Position numbers and translations under genes: made by a program. From positions 1,116,001-1,180,000 of the forward strand of contig NZ_LR699119.1 of NCBI RefSeq assembly GCF_902459485.1: a stretch of 64,000 nt of DNA. The letters are read 5' to 3'. Shown one piece after another: positions 47,585-57,205 of the stretch. Source of the stretch: Aquicella siphonis. Its GTDB lineage: Bacteria > Pseudomonadota > Gammaproteobacteria > DSM-16500. The notes beneath the pieces are model-generated. The model did no database searches and was not told where the DNA came from. It saw only the letters and a program-made list of their open reading frames with translations. Within the stretch, counting starts at the first letter, position 1, and every line of letters starts with the position of its first letter.

Positions 47585-49906
47585 ATGCAAAGGATAATCT
47601 TGTTTTTGATTTTCATTTTGATGCCCCCTGTCGCTTTCGCTGGTAATGTTCCTGTTGTGCCTTCGCAAGCCGCATCTTGCATACAAACCGCATTCAGCAA
47701 CAGCGGAAGCAAATTCTGGAAGACAATATACCTGAAGATTACTAATCAATGCGGTCAAGCTGTTGATTTTCAGAACACGACAGTCACATTTCTCAATACC
47801 AAGAATTTGAATACTTCATTTTGGGGAGATTTTAATCCTCTTTCTTACCCGGATAATAATCTGCAAATTACTTCCCGGCCTCAGGTTGCCGCAAATTATT
47901 TGTCTACCTTCTATTTGCATTTTCCAACTTATCCAGGCGCGAACAGCAAGCTTCCGATTGGCAAATCCATCACGATTATTTATGGCGCCGCTACGGCGGA
48001 CTATGTGCCTGATAGCGTCAGCGTGTATCTGGGAACACCTGTTAATACGGGTGAAATCGATTTGACAAATTCCTCTCCGCAGCCTGCCAATGTCACGCAA
48101 TCATATGCGCTAGTTCATCTTGCATTCAATGGATTGCCGCTGAGTGATGTTCAGGTCCCCTGGTCAAACACGATAAAAATTAGCAATCTTGCGGCAGGAG
48201 ATTATACGGTTTCCCCCGTCAGTGTGACAGACAGCCTTGGCAACGTTTACCAAGGGACAGCGAATCCTGCTGCCATTACCTTGATTTCCGGCATGATCGC
48301 ATCTTCTGTCATTTCATATGCCATGATACCATCTGAAGCAGGCATTGCATTCAAAGTTCAGGCACTGCCTCCTGAACTGTCAGGGTATACGAATAATCCG
48401 GCTCTGGTCTTAACCAATACCCAAAACGGCAGTTCTGCCAATGCGTCAGTAAACTGGAATACCACAACAACTGTATCTGGTTTGATAAGCGGAGCAAGTT
48501 ATCGCTTCTCTACCCCCGCAATTACTTATAATGGATATTATTGCGCGGCGACGTTTAATCCTGTTACCGCCGTGGCTGCCAAATCAGCGCCTGTTGTCAA
48601 TTTGGCATATGCCTGCACCCCGGTTGCCCAGGATAATGTTACCATCAATGTAAACGGTGTTCCTGCGGCAATCTCATCTGTATCAGCCACTCTTACGCCC
48701 AACAATGGCGCCGCGCCTGTTACCCAAACGATTTCATTAAGCAATGGTCAGGGCTCATCTATAATAAAATTGACCGACGGCGTTATTTATACTGTCTCAT
48801 CTACCAATATCGGCGGTTATAATGCGACTTATAATCCGCAACCGCTTACTGCAACCTCTAATGCATCAGAAACGATTTCGTACGCGCCTATCCCGGCAAC
48901 AGGAGGGCGTATCATCGGTTATTTGCCAGGCTGGAAAACACCGCCTTCTGCAAATGCGTTAGCGGCCGCAGGCTACACACATATTTTAGTGGCATTTGGC
49001 GTGTTCAGCACCGTCACGCCAGGACAAATAACTCCGGCTTTTGATACGGTTACGCCAAGCTATATCAAATCCCTGCAGGCTCTGGGTATAAAGGTCTTGT
49101 TATCATTGGGCGGCGCGTCAACGAGTATTCCCAACACCACAGTCAATTTCCATCAGGTGTTGCAGAAGGCTTCATCGACCAGCGCATTTACACAAACATT
49201 TATCCAGTCATTGGAAAGCCTGGTCAACCAATATGGATTTGATGGCTTTGATATTGACATAGAAAGCGGCCTTACTGCGGGTGGAACATTCGCCAACCCG
49301 CAGGGTGATATTGCTGTGTTGGCCGGTATCATTAACACCATGCACGCCAATCATCCTTCATTATTGCTTACCCTGGCTCCACAAACCGCCAACATTGCTG
49401 TTACTTCAACTTTTAACGAGACATGGGGAAATTATTCTTCATTGATCATGCAGACACATGATTCATTAGCCTGGGTTGGTGTGCAGCTTTACAATAGCGG
49501 CTGTATGCTTGGCATAGATGGCATTTGTTATGATCCCAATACCATAAACAGCCCGAATTTTTCAGTCGCCATGGCAACCGATTTATTGGTGAATTGGCCG
49601 TCCAATCGCGGGTATCTGCCTTACGTCAGTTATTTGAAACCATCGCAGGTGGTATTGGGTTACTTGGTTCCTAATGCCCAGGGTGGAGGAGATGGCTCTC
49701 CTGTCATCCCGGTTTCTACCATTAAGCGCGCTGTGCAATGTTTAAGAACCGGTGTTGTCGCGTCTAATAGCTGTGACACCTATATACCGCCCAAGACTTA
49801 TCCGGGAATAGGCGGTGTCTTTGGTTGGGAAGTAACGTATGACCAAAATAACAATTTTAAGTTTGCAGCAGGATTAAGCGCGTGCGTGATAAACGGTTCA
49901 TGTTAA
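47585..49906 (+). CDS. Secreted GH18 chitinase, Legionella ChiA-like
   Basis: The protein has 773 residues. The start is the ATG at 47585, with AAGGA 7 nt upstream and followed at once by a signal peptide (ends PVAFA); a GTG at 47564 is in frame but less likely. Residues 20-140 look like a beta-sandwich carbohydrate-binding module (ITNQCGQAVDFQNTTVTF). Several beta-rich repeats follow (140-430). The C-terminal catalytic domain starts at GGRIIGYLPGWK and has the GH18 motif DGFDIDIE (553-560), with Glu560 as acid/base. Size and layout match Legionella ChiA (762 residues), a type II-secreted chitinase that promotes persistence in hosts. I infer a similar exported enzyme acting on chitin or mucin-like glycans. 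Confidence 0.9.
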   Translation: MQRIILFLIFILMPPVAFAGNVPVVPSQAASCIQTAFSNSGSKFWKTIYLKITNQCGQAVDFQNTTVTFLNTKNLNTSFWGDFNPLSYPDNNLQITSRPQVAANYLSTFYLHFPTYPGANSKLPIGKSITIIYGAATADYVPDSVSVYLGTPVNTGEIDLTNSSPQPANVTQSYALVHLAFNGLPLSDVQVPWSNTIKISNLAAGDYTVSPVSVTDSLGNVYQGTANPAAITLISGMIASSVISYAMIPSEAGIAFKVQALPPELSGYTNNPALVLTNTQNGSSANASVNWNTTTTVSGLISGASYRFSTPAITYNGYYCAATFNPVTAVAAKSAPVVNLAYACTPVAQDNVTINVNGVPAAISSVSATLTPNNGAAPVTQTISLSNGQGSSIIKLTDGVIYTVSSTNIGGYNATYNPQPLTATSNASETISYAPIPATGGRIIGYLPGWKTPPSANALAAAGYTHILVAFGVFSTVTPGQITPAFDTVTPSYIKSLQALGIKVLLSLGGASTSIPNTTVNFHQVLQKASSTSAFTQTFIQSLESLVNQYGFDGFDIDIESGLTAGGTFANPQGDIAVLAGIINTMHANHPSLLLTLAPQTANIAVTSTFNETWGNYSSLIMQTHDSLAWVGVQLYNSGCMLGIDGICYDPNTINSPNFSVAMATDLLVNWPSNRGYLPYVSYLKPSQVVLGYLVPNAQGGGDGSPVIPVSTIKRAVQCLRTGVVASNSCDTYIPPKTYPGIGGVFGWEVTYDQNNNFKFAAGLSACVINGSC

Positions 49907-49983
49907 GCTGTCGCTTGCAATAACGATGGCAGCGTGCATGCGATTGATACAGGGAATGTTCAAATTGACAAAGGTGACAAATA

Positions 49984-52224
49984 ATGCGACTTGGCGAATT
50001 GAATTATGATTTGGGAATTTCCCGGTTAATACCGGCGTGGAAGAATCTATTCTCGAAAGATTATCTGATGCCTGATTTGTTATCCGGTATCACCGTCGCT
50101 TTTATAGCTATTCCACTTTCGCTTGCTATCGCGCTGGCGTCAGGCGTTTCACCCGGATTGGGTTTGATCACGGCGATTATCGCGGGCATAGTATGCGCGT
50201 TATTCGGAGGCACTACGCTTGCCGTGAGCGGTCCGGCGGCTGCGATGTCTATTCTCATCGCTGACATCGTTGAAAAATTTGGTGTTCAATCTCTGATTCT
50301 GATTTGCGGGCTGGCTGGTCTGATGCAGCTTGGCAGCGGAATACTGGGCCTGGGAAGATTTGGGCGCTATGTGCCATTACCTGTCATCTCCGGGTTCACC
50401 GCAGGCATAGGCGTTATCATACTGATTGGCCAATTACCGCGTGCGTTTGGAATCGCGCCGCCGCCCGAATCCGATATTTTTTCCGTTCTTACGCATCTTA
50501 AAGAATATTTACACGCCATCAATGGAACTTGTATTTTCCTGGTAGCTTTGACCATTGGCGTTATTCATGGATTGCCAAAGCTTTTTCCACGCATTCCGGC
50601 GATTCTGCCCGCCGTTATCATCACCAGTCTTGTTGTATATGCATTCGATTTATCCGATGTTCCGTTAATTGGCGGCATTCCCAATACGCTGCCGCTTCCT
50701 CACTTTCCCCAGTCAACAAGCATTCCGCTTCAGGATCTCTTCTTTAATGCTGTTATTATTTACTTGCTTGCATCCCTGGAAACACTTTTGTCTTCCTCTG
50801 CGGTGGATAAGCTGGCAAAGGGTGAAAAACACGATGCAGACCAGGAATTAATTGGACAGGGAATGGGTAACATAGCGGTTTCTCTCTTTGGCGGCATACC
50901 GGTGACAGGTGTGATCGCGCGCTCGGCAACCAATGTCAGAGCAGGCGCTAAAACACGCAGATCCAGCATTATTCACTCGCTGATTATACTTTTGACTATT
51001 TTTTTCGCCGCTCCGCTCATTGGAGCCATACCGATCGCGGCACTGGCTGGCGTGTTATTCTCCGTGGCATTTTCCATGATTAATTACAAGGAGTTTTATG
51101 ATTTATGGAAAACCACGCGCCCGGAGGCGGTCATTTACGCGGTTACATTTGTAACAATCATTTTTGTTGATTTGCTGGCCGGAGTGCAGGCCGGGATCAT
51201 TGTGTCTTGCCTGATTGTATTGCTGCGAGCCACAAAAACCCACTTGCACATTACATCAAGTTCTCAAGACGGTATTGTGCGTTTAACATTAGTCGGTGCC
51301 TTGACTTTTCTTTCAACGGCAAAAATTGCTGATATTCAAAAGCAATTGAACGGTAAGAACGGACAAACCATTTTGATGGATTTATCGAATATCAGAAACC
51401 TGGATTTGTCAGGGGCGTCGGCTATTACTGATCTTTTTCATTATTGCAGGGCAAGAAATATTAACTTTTTCATCAAGGGCTTGCCGCGGCGCTTTGAGTC
51501 ATTATTTGGTTTATGCGGGGGCGCGGCGATACTGGATGACTGGTATCTGGTATCAGAACATGAATTGCGTAATAAAATTGGGGAACATGCGCCTAAATCT
51601 TCCTATGGGCGTCTTGTCCATGGCTTTCGGCGTTTTCACGTACAAAGCCAGCATGATGACAAGCGTTTATTTGAGTATATTAATAAAAAACAAGATCCGC
51701 ATACTTTGTTTATTGCCTGCTCAGACAGCCGGATTATTCCATCGCTGATTACATCCACGGATCCCGGCGAGCTTTTTATTATCCGTAATGTTGGAAATTA
51801 TATTCCGCACTATCAGCCGCAAGCTCAGCACAGCGAAGCGGCAGCCATCGAATTTGCACTCGGCAATTTTCATATTACAGATATCGTGATATGCGGCCAT
51901 GCCAATTGCGGTGCCATGAAAGCATGCCAGTCAGACAATATTGAGTCGCCTTCACAGTTAACCGCATGGATTAATATGATCCGGGCACAGCTTAATGTTG
52001 ATAAGACGCCGGATGTGAATGATCTTGCGCGCATGAATGTGGTCAATCAGGTCAATAACCTCAAATTATATCCTATCGTTCAGGAAAAACTTTCTTCTGA
52101 CAATCTCAAGATTCATGCGTGGTTTTATGATTTTGAGCAGCATTTGATTTATGAGTGGGACCATCAAGTGATGGATTTTAAATCCATGGCGGCAGAGCCG
52201 ATACTGGATCTTGCTCAGGCTTGA
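49984..52224 (+). CDS. SulP anion transporter fused to STAS and beta-carbonic anhydrase
   Basis: The protein has 746 residues in three modules. Residues 1-420 are a SulP transporter (start LIPAWKNLFSKDYLMPDLLSG, about 10-12 membrane helices). Residues 425-525 are a STAS domain (ILMDLSNIRNLDLSGASAITDL). Residues 545-746 are a beta-carbonic anhydrase with zinc ligands Cys579, His639 and Cys642 and the Asp581-Arg583 dyad (CSDSR, GHANCG). This architecture, known from mycobacterial Rv3273-like proteins, suggests bicarbonate or sulfate transport coupled to CO2 hydration. A terminator follows. It may supply bicarbonate to carboxylases such as acetyl-CoA carboxylase. Confidence 0.94.
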   Translation: MRLGELNYDLGISRLIPAWKNLFSKDYLMPDLLSGITVAFIAIPLSLAIALASGVSPGLGLITAIIAGIVCALFGGTTLAVSGPAAAMSILIADIVEKFGVQSLILICGLAGLMQLGSGILGLGRFGRYVPLPVISGFTAGIGVIILIGQLPRAFGIAPPPESDIFSVLTHLKEYLHAINGTCIFLVALTIGVIHGLPKLFPRIPAILPAVIITSLVVYAFDLSDVPLIGGIPNTLPLPHFPQSTSIPLQDLFFNAVIIYLLASLETLLSSSAVDKLAKGEKHDADQELIGQGMGNIAVSLFGGIPVTGVIARSATNVRAGAKTRRSSIIHSLIILLTIFFAAPLIGAIPIAALAGVLFSVAFSMINYKEFYDLWKTTRPEAVIYAVTFVTIIFVDLLAGVQAGIIVSCLIVLLRATKTHLHITSSSQDGIVRLTLVGALTFLSTAKIADIQKQLNGKNGQTILMDLSNIRNLDLSGASAITDLFHYCRARNINFFIKGLPRRFESLFGLCGGAAILDDWYLVSEHELRNKIGEHAPKSSYGRLVHGFRRFHVQSQHDDKRLFEYINKKQDPHTLFIACSDSRIIPSLITSTDPGELFIIRNVGNYIPHYQPQAQHSEAAAIEFALGNFHITDIVICGHANCGAMKACQSDNIESPSQLTAWINMIRAQLNVDKTPDVNDLARMNVVNQVNNLKLYPIVQEKLSSDNLKIHAWFYDFEQHLIYEWDHQVMDFKSMAAEPILDLAQA

Positions 52225-52288
52225 TTTTTTTTCACTGCAATGGTTTGTGCGTCAGGTGTTACAGGAAAGCTCTTCTTTATTGCTTCTT

Positions 52289-52309
52289 CCGGGACTGTCC
52301 GGTTTTTTT
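52289..52309 (+). terminator. Terminator of the SulP fusion gene
   Basis: CCGGG and TCCGG form a 5-bp stem (one G-T pair) around ACTG, followed by seven T. It is 65 bp after the stop. Confidence 0.7.
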
Positions 52310-52346
52310 ATGTTTTCCGAAGAACGCGAACACACTGCCCGGGTTG

Positions 52347-52374
52347 TCTGCGCGGCAGCGGCATGCCGCGCAGA
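52347..52374. terminator. 11-bp perfect stem-loop at the 3' end of tdh
   Basis: TCTGCGCGGCA (52347-52357) pairs perfectly with TGCCGCGCAGA (52364-52374) around a 6-nt loop. It lies 13 bp beyond the tdh stop codon on the minus strand. No T run follows, so it may stabilise the 3' end or act with Rho. Confidence 0.5.
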
Positions 52375-52386
52375 TGATATGACGAT

Positions 52387-53415
52387 TTAACTCCAGTTGA
52401 GTATGATTTTTCCGGAATGCCCTGATCTCATGGTTTCAAAAGCCTGTTGATAATCACTAATTGAGAATTCATGTGTAATGACCGGAGCGATGTTTAACCC
52501 GCTTTGCAGCATGGTAATCATTTTATACCAGGTGTCATACATTTCACGGCCGTATATCCCTTTGATAATGAGTCCCTTCATGATGACCTGGCTCCAGTCT
52601 ATCCCGGTATTATGCGGCAAAAAACCTAACAGGGCGATTTTACCGGCGTGATTCATGTGTGTGATCATATCAGTGAACGCCCCGGGGTTTCCGGACATTT
52701 CCATGCCCACATCAAAGCCTTCCTTCATGTCCAGTTGATCCATGACTTGTTTGAGAGATGTACGGGCAGTATTGACAGCCAGCGTTGCACCCATTTTTTC
52801 TGCCAGTTTCAGGCGGTATTCATTGACATCGGTTATGACGACATAACGCGCGCCCACATGTCGTGCGATGGCCGCCGCCATGATGCCAACAGGACCTGCG
52901 CCTGTGATTAACACATCTTCCCCCACGAGATCGAAGGATAAGGCCGTGTGCGCGGCATTTCCGAAGGGATCAAGAATAGAAGCCTGCTTGTCTGGCACTG
53001 ATTCCGGGATGGGATAGGCATTGGTAGCCGGAATAGATAGATATTCCGCAAAACAGCCATTGCGGGTCACGCCGACGCTTACATTGCGGCGGCAAAGATG
53101 CGATCTGCCGGCACGGCAGTTGCGGCAATGTCCGCAGGCGATATGTCCTTCGCCCGAGACGCGGTCGCCGACCTTGTGGTAAGAATCCACTTCCTTTCCA
53201 ATTTCCACGACTTCGCCGACAAATTCATGGCCCGCAACCAATGGCACTTTTATATGTTCCTGCGCCCATTCATCCCAATTGTAAATGTGGATGTCTGTCC
53301 CGCAGATCGCGGTTTTTTTGATCTTGATCAAGACGTCATTGGGTCCGACGGCAGGAGTGGGTACGTCTTGCATCCATATACCGGGTTCGGCTTTTGCCTT
53401 AACGAGCGCTTTCAT
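52387..53415 (-). CDS. tdh: L-threonine 3-dehydrogenase
   Basis: The protein has 342 residues (E. coli 341). It oxidises L-threonine to 2-amino-3-ketobutyrate with NAD+. The medium-chain dehydrogenase fold shows the catalytic zinc Cys in [14 protein letters not shown] and His in GHEFVGEV, the structural zinc loop [15 protein letters not shown] and the Rossmann [10 protein letters not shown]. Its start overlaps kbl by 17 nt, as expected for the two-step threonine catabolism operon that feeds glycine and acetyl-CoA. Confidence 0.97.
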   Translation of the reverse strand: MKALVKAKAEPGIWMQDVPTPAVGPNDVLIKIKKTAICGTDIHIYNWDEWAQEHIKVPLVAGHEFVGEVVEIGKEVDSYHKVGDRVSGEGHIACGHCRNCRAGRSHLCRRNVSVGVTRNGCFAEYLSIPATNAYPIPESVPDKQASILDPFGNAAHTALSFDLVGEDVLITGAGPVGIMAAAIARHVGARYVVITDVNEYRLKLAEKMGATLAVNTARTSLKQVMDQLDMKEGFDVGMEMSGNPGAFTDMITHMNHAGKIALLGFLPHNTGIDWSQVIMKGLIIKGIYGREMYDTWYKMITMLQSGLNIAPVITHEFSISDYQQAFETMRSGHSGKIILNWS

Positions 53416-54616
53416 GTGCTGCTCCTTTGATTACGCCTAAATGACGGCCAACTTTGGCGAACGCTGCAATGGCTTTATCCAGATGTTCTCTGTCATGGCC
53501 GGCGGACATTTGAGTGCGAATACGCGCATGGCCCTGCGGCACAACCGGATAGGAAAATCCAATGACGTAAACACCTTCTTGCAGCATTTGGTCTGCCATC
53601 AGGCTGGCAAGTTTCGCGTCACCCAGCATGACTGGAATAATGGGATGGTCGCCTGGAACCAGATGAAAGCCCAGTTTTTCCATTTCACTGCGGAAATACG
53701 CGCTGTTTTCGTGTACTTTCTTGATGAGATGCTGATTTGATTCAAGCATTTCCAGCACTTTGACTGAAGTGGCGGCGATTGTTGGCGCGAGGGTGTTGGA
53801 AAACAGGTAAGGGCGGGAACGCTGTCTCAGCCAGGCGACAATTTCCTTGCGGCTGCTGGTATATCCCCCTGACGCACCTCCCAGGGCTTTGCCCAGTGTT
53901 CCGGTAATAATATCCACGCGATCCATGACATGATGGTATTCATGCGTACCGCGTCCCTGTTTGCCCATGAATCCCACTGCATGGGAATCATCCACCATCA
54001 CCATTGCATCATATTTGTCTGCGAGGTCGCAGATAGCGGGCAGGTTCGCGACAATTCCATCCATGGAAAACACACCGTCGGTAGCGATCAATTTGACGCG
54101 GCAATCCGCCGCCTCCTTTAGTTTTGCTTCAAGGTCCCGCATGTCGTTATTGTTGTAACGCATGCGCTTCGCCTTGCACAAACGAATTCCATCGATAATG
54201 CTGGCGTGATTCAGCGCATCACTGATGACCGCGTCTTCCGGGCCCAGGAGTGTTTCAAACAAACCGCCGTTGGCATCGAAGCAGGAAGAATACAGAATGG
54301 TGTCTTCCATTCCGAGAAAATGACTGATCTGTGTCTCAAGCTTTTTATGGACCGTCTGGGTTCCGCAGATAAAGCGTACGGATGACATGCCGTATCCATA
54401 TTGGTCCAGTGAAAGTTTGGCCGCCTCAATAAGAGAGGGATCGTCGGCCAGGCCTAGGTAATTATTCGCGCACAGGTTGACAACATGCGAACCGTCTTGC
54501 AAGTCAATGACCGCTTTCTGTGGCGAAGTGATAATACGTTCCGCCTTGAACAGGCCGGTTTCTTTCAGCTGACTGGTTTCCGCAGCCAGAAATTTCAGAT
54601 AATCATGTTTGTTCAT
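53399..54616 (-). CDS. kbl: 2-amino-3-ketobutyrate CoA ligase (glycine C-acetyltransferase)
   Basis: The protein has 405 residues (E. coli 398). This PLP enzyme splits 2-amino-3-ketobutyrate with CoA into glycine and acetyl-CoA. The PLP lysine is in [22 protein letters not shown] and QGRGTHEY are conserved. The extra residues are at the C-terminus ([10 protein letters not shown]) and overlap the tdh start. It is the first gene of the kbl-tdh operon. Confidence 0.97.
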   Translation of the reverse strand: MNKHDYLKFLAAETSQLKETGLFKAERIITSPQKAVIDLQDGSHVVNLCANNYLGLADDPSLIEAAKLSLDQYGYGMSSVRFICGTQTVHKKLETQISHFLGMEDTILYSSCFDANGGLFETLLGPEDAVISDALNHASIIDGIRLCKAKRMRYNNNDMRDLEAKLKEAADCRVKLIATDGVFSMDGIVANLPAICDLADKYDAMVMVDDSHAVGFMGKQGRGTHEYHHVMDRVDIITGTLGKALGGASGGYTSSRKEIVAWLRQRSRPYLFSNTLAPTIAATSVKVLEMLESNQHLIKKVHENSAYFRSEMEKLGFHLVPGDHPIIPVMLGDAKLASLMADQMLQEGVYVIGFSYPVVPQGHARIRTQMSAGHDREHLDKAIAAFAKVGRHLGVIKGAAHESAR

Positions 54617-54747
54617 GGTGAGATTCCTTCAATATTGCGGTGGATTATGGACCAGTCCTTACGCCAGTGACAAGAGGGACACGTAAACAATGGGCTGATT
54701 GGATTCCCCGGGCGGTTGGATCTTTGCCGCTGTGACATTTGCCCGAA

Positions 54748-55461
54748 TCAATAACCAGGAAAATCTTCGACCTTGATTTTATTTTCCTCCACTCCCATTT
54801 CAACCAGCGTTTCCTGCAGGGCTGTGACCATGACAGGAGATCCACAGACATAATAGATGGGTTGATTCAGATCGGATATGTATTTTTTAATCATGGTATG
54901 CGTAATAAACCCGGTCTCGCCTTTCCATCCCTCATCCGTCATGGTCAAGGTGGGAACGAAAGTAAAATGGGGATTAAGCGTTTGCAGCAGGGATAGTTCC
55001 TGCAGGTAAGCGGCGTCTTTGATGGATTGGTTGCCGTAAAACAGGATTATTTTTTGCATGGACTGATGCCGGGTCGCGGATTGAATCATGCTGTAAAAGG
55101 GTGTGATACCTATTCCGCCCGCAATAAACACAGCAGGCGTGGAGGGATCATCGTGACAGATAAAATTACCGCTAGGTCCGGCAAATTTGATTTCACTGCC
55201 AAGCGGAAGCGTATTCAGAACGCGTTTGAAAGCCGAGGATTGAATGCGCATGGTCACCGCGATAAATTTATCTTCCGGCGTGCTCAACAGGGAAAATCGC
55301 CGCGTGATGCCGCCGGCATCGGTTTCGCTGGGATTGATCAGGGTGAATCCTCCATACTGGCCGGGTATGAATGTGAAACCGTCCGGTTTTTCAAACATGA
55401 ATTCTACCGTATTATTCGCGACTTCCCGGCGGGATATCAATTTGAGTTTATGTATGGGCAT
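54748..55461 (-). CDS. FAD/NAD(P)-binding oxidoreductase, ferredoxin-reductase type
   Basis: The protein has 237 residues. The N-terminal FAD-binding barrel has RRFSLLS (RxYS-type FAD motif) and GPSGNF, and the NAD(P) domain has FIAGGIGITPFYSMI, ending with the CGSPVMV and VEDFPGY segments. It has no iron-sulfur domain, so it must pair with a separate electron carrier. It resembles stand-alone flavin reductases of the Fpr/oxygenase-reductase family. Downstream on the same strand is kbl-tdh, with a 131-bp gap. The physiological partner is unknown. Confidence 0.85.
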   Translation of the reverse strand: MPIHKLKLISRREVANNTVEFMFEKPDGFTFIPGQYGGFTLINPSETDAGGITRRFSLLSTPEDKFIAVTMRIQSSAFKRVLNTLPLGSEIKFAGPSGNFICHDDPSTPAVFIAGGIGITPFYSMIQSATRHQSMQKIILFYGNQSIKDAAYLQELSLLQTLNPHFTFVPTLTMTDEGWKGETGFITHTMIKKYISDLNQPIYYVCGSPVMVTALQETLVEMGVEENKIKVEDFPGY

Positions 55462-55543
55462 GATGCTTCTCTAAATTCGATGTCAGGGTACAATTGCCCA
55501 ACATCTTAATATATATTTCGACTTTTCTACAGGGAGACTTATC

Positions 55544-56041
55544 ATGAAAATCCATAGCATTGGATTGAAAGCGGCTGCACTCGTAACAGGATTCATTTCC
55601 CCCGTTTGTATGGCTTCCCAGGCACTGACAAGTTATGATCAGCTGTTGCAGGCTCTGCATCAGGGCGATGATGTCAAGGCAATTGTTTATTTCGATAAAT
55701 GTGTCTTGAAACCTTTGCCTGGCATCAAAATGCTCAAAGCCGAATCGGATACAGGCGGAACATCAACACGCATCAATTTTTCAATTTTTTCGCACTATAA
55801 AGTGAAAACTGACGCAGGACAGGAGCGCTATGTCATCGCGACGTCAAATACCATTTTGACTGAACATGCCGCTCTAGGCCTTGTTCATGCTTATGGGCGT
55901 CTGCGTGTCTATGAGGATAATTCCGCTGAATTTCACGCTGCCTACTATGACGCAAAAACCTATGCGCTAAAAGGCGGAGCAAATTATCTTTGTCGTATCA
56001 GCAGCGGCGCGGATGATGGTGCCGTGGTTTTGAAAGAGTAG
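55544..56041 (+). CDS. VirK-like secreted protein
   Basis: The protein has 165 residues. It starts with a signal peptide (residues 1-24, PVCMASQ) and has the VirK-type core LTSYDQLLQALHQGDDVKAIVYFDKC. VirK proteins are known from Agrobacterium and Ralstonia, and relatives occur in Legionella. They are periplasmic or secreted, and their molecular function is unknown. A GGGAGA ribosome binding site precedes the ATG. A single PmrA-like half-site, CTTAATATA, lies at 55505-55513, but no second copy is present at the right distance. It is divergent from the flavin reductase. Confidence 0.75.
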   Translation: MKIHSIGLKAAALVTGFISPVCMASQALTSYDQLLQALHQGDDVKAIVYFDKCVLKPLPGIKMLKAESDTGGTSTRINFSIFSHYKVKTDAGQERYVIATSNTILTEHAALGLVHAYGRLRVYEDNSAEFHAAYYDAKTYALKGGANYLCRISSGADDGAVVLKE

Positions 56042-56058
56042 CGAGGATTAATCAATCA

Positions 56059-56391
56059 TCTCTTGGAGCTCAAGGGCTTGGTTTTGGAAGGCTCGTGTTT
56101 TTGAAAAGCCTCGCCAAAAAATTTCTCCCGGGTAAAGTCAGGCAAATTCAGCGTGGCAGGCCTTAATTGCCGGCACAGTTTTTCCAGCGCGGCGTTATTG
56201 GGATGGTGCATCATATACGGGAACTCACTGATGATGGTGATCAGATAGCTTGCAATCTGGTCATCATCAACCTGTTTTTTTTTCAGATGGCTCAAAATAG
56301 ATATGATTTCATCCACCTGCTGGCGAGTGTCAGGCTGGTCATTTACAGCTTTTAAACTGGCAATTAATTCTTTTAATCGGGTATGATACAT
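56059..56391 (-). CDS. Hypothetical helical protein, candidate effector
   Basis: The open frame is 56056-56475, but the start at 56391 (111 residues) is better: AGGAAGGGG lies upstream and a promoter-like element lies upstream of that. The protein is unrecognised, soluble and helical. It contains a Lys-rich stretch (HLKKKQVDDDQ) and a basic polar C-terminus (EPSKTKPLSSKR). The stop codon is at 56056-56058. A PmrA-like box with a TATACT -10 at the same spacing as two other sites precedes it. This is the only hint of effector function. Confidence 0.55.
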
Positions 56392-56427
56392 GCACTGCCC
56401 CTTCCTTTTACATTCAATCTGATATTC

Positions 56428-56460
56428 AGTATAGCAAGTAATTTTAAAGAGAAGCTTAAA
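56428..56460 (-). promoter_or_regulatory. Candidate PmrA-type promoter of the 56391 orphan
   Basis: Read on the minus strand, TTTAAGCTT (56460-56452) and CTTTAAAAT (56449-56441) are separated by two bases, and TATACT (56433-56428) follows. Half-site to half-site is 11 nt and half-site to -10 is 15 nt, as at 148-180 and 32562-32594. The second half-site has one substitution in TTAA. The box also overlaps the sdhE ribosome binding site and start on the other strand, which weakens it. Confidence 0.4.
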
Positions 56461-56735
56461 TGAAAGACCCTGCAAACCATGATTTTTTCGAGCATCCCGA
56501 AAAACTGCGTTGGGCCTGCCGCAGAGGCATGCTTGAACTTGATGTTTTATTAGGAAATTTTCTTAGCGAGGCTTACCCGGAACTGGCTAGGGAAGACAAG
56601 AAGCGTTTTGTCGCGCTTCTGAATTGTTCCGACCCAGAGTTGTTCGCCTGGCTGATGGGGAGCGCAACCCCTGAAGACAGTGATCTCGCCAGAATCACGG
56701 AAATCATTCATTCCCATGCACTGTCACGATTTTGA
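56460..56735 (+). CDS. sdhE: Succinate dehydrogenase assembly factor SdhE
   Basis: The protein has 91 residues. SdhE attaches FAD covalently to the flavoprotein of succinate dehydrogenase. The hallmark RGxxE motif is RGMLE (22-26), followed by FLSEAYPELAREDKKRFVALL and PELFAWLMG. AGAGAAG precedes the ATG. It overlaps ygfX by 20 nt, a conserved pairing in gammaproteobacteria. Confidence 0.93.
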   Translation: MKDPANHDFFEHPEKLRWACRRGMLELDVLLGNFLSEAYPELAREDKKRFVALLNCSDPELFAWLMGSATPEDSDLARITEIIHSHALSRF

Positions 56736-57147
56736 ACTAAAGCTTTCCTGGCAATATATTATTCTCAGCTTGGTCCTGCTTTTATTCACCCTGGCTCTTT
56801 TGATTTCGCTAACGGCGGGGATATGGATCAGGCTGGGACTGATATCTGCCGCAGCCGTTTATGGAACAATAATCGTCCGGCGTCACGGTTTGCTATGCGG
56901 TGACCATGCCGTTTTACGCATTACCAGCCTGGGGCAGGGGCAGTGGTGTGTGCATACCCGGGCGGCGTTGCTCCAGGGCGTGCTCAAGGGTGACAGCACC
57001 GTGACCAGATGGGTGGCAGTCCTGCGCTTTCAAATTGAAGGGAGATATTTTCCGGTTACCTGCCTGGTTTTTCGGGATTCCTGTCGGCCTGGATACTACC
57101 GCCGTTTGCTGGTCACATTGAGTAATGATCAGTCATTGCGTCAATGA
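56716..57147 (+). CDS. YgfX-like membrane protein
   Basis: The protein has 143 residues from the ATG at 56716. Two membrane helices near the N-terminus (residues 11-55) and a soluble C-terminal part with VTRWVAVLRFQIEGRYFPVTCLVFRDSC match YgfX, also called CptA. In E. coli it is described as a toxin that inhibits cytoskeletal assembly, with SdhE as partner, but its normal role may be in SDH biogenesis or motility. It overlaps sdhE by 20 nt and is convergent with the thioesterase gene. Confidence 0.8.
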   Translation: MHCHDFELKLSWQYIILSLVLLLFTLALLISLTAGIWIRLGLISAAAVYGTIIVRRHGLLCGDHAVLRITSLGQGQWCVHTRAALLQGVLKGDSTVTRWVAVLRFQIEGRYFPVTCLVFRDSCRPGYYRRLLVTLSNDQSLRQ

Positions 57148-57205
57148 TAAATCAATCGCGGAAACGGACATTCATCGGCTGGCGCCGCGAGACGCACGCT
57201 GCCTG

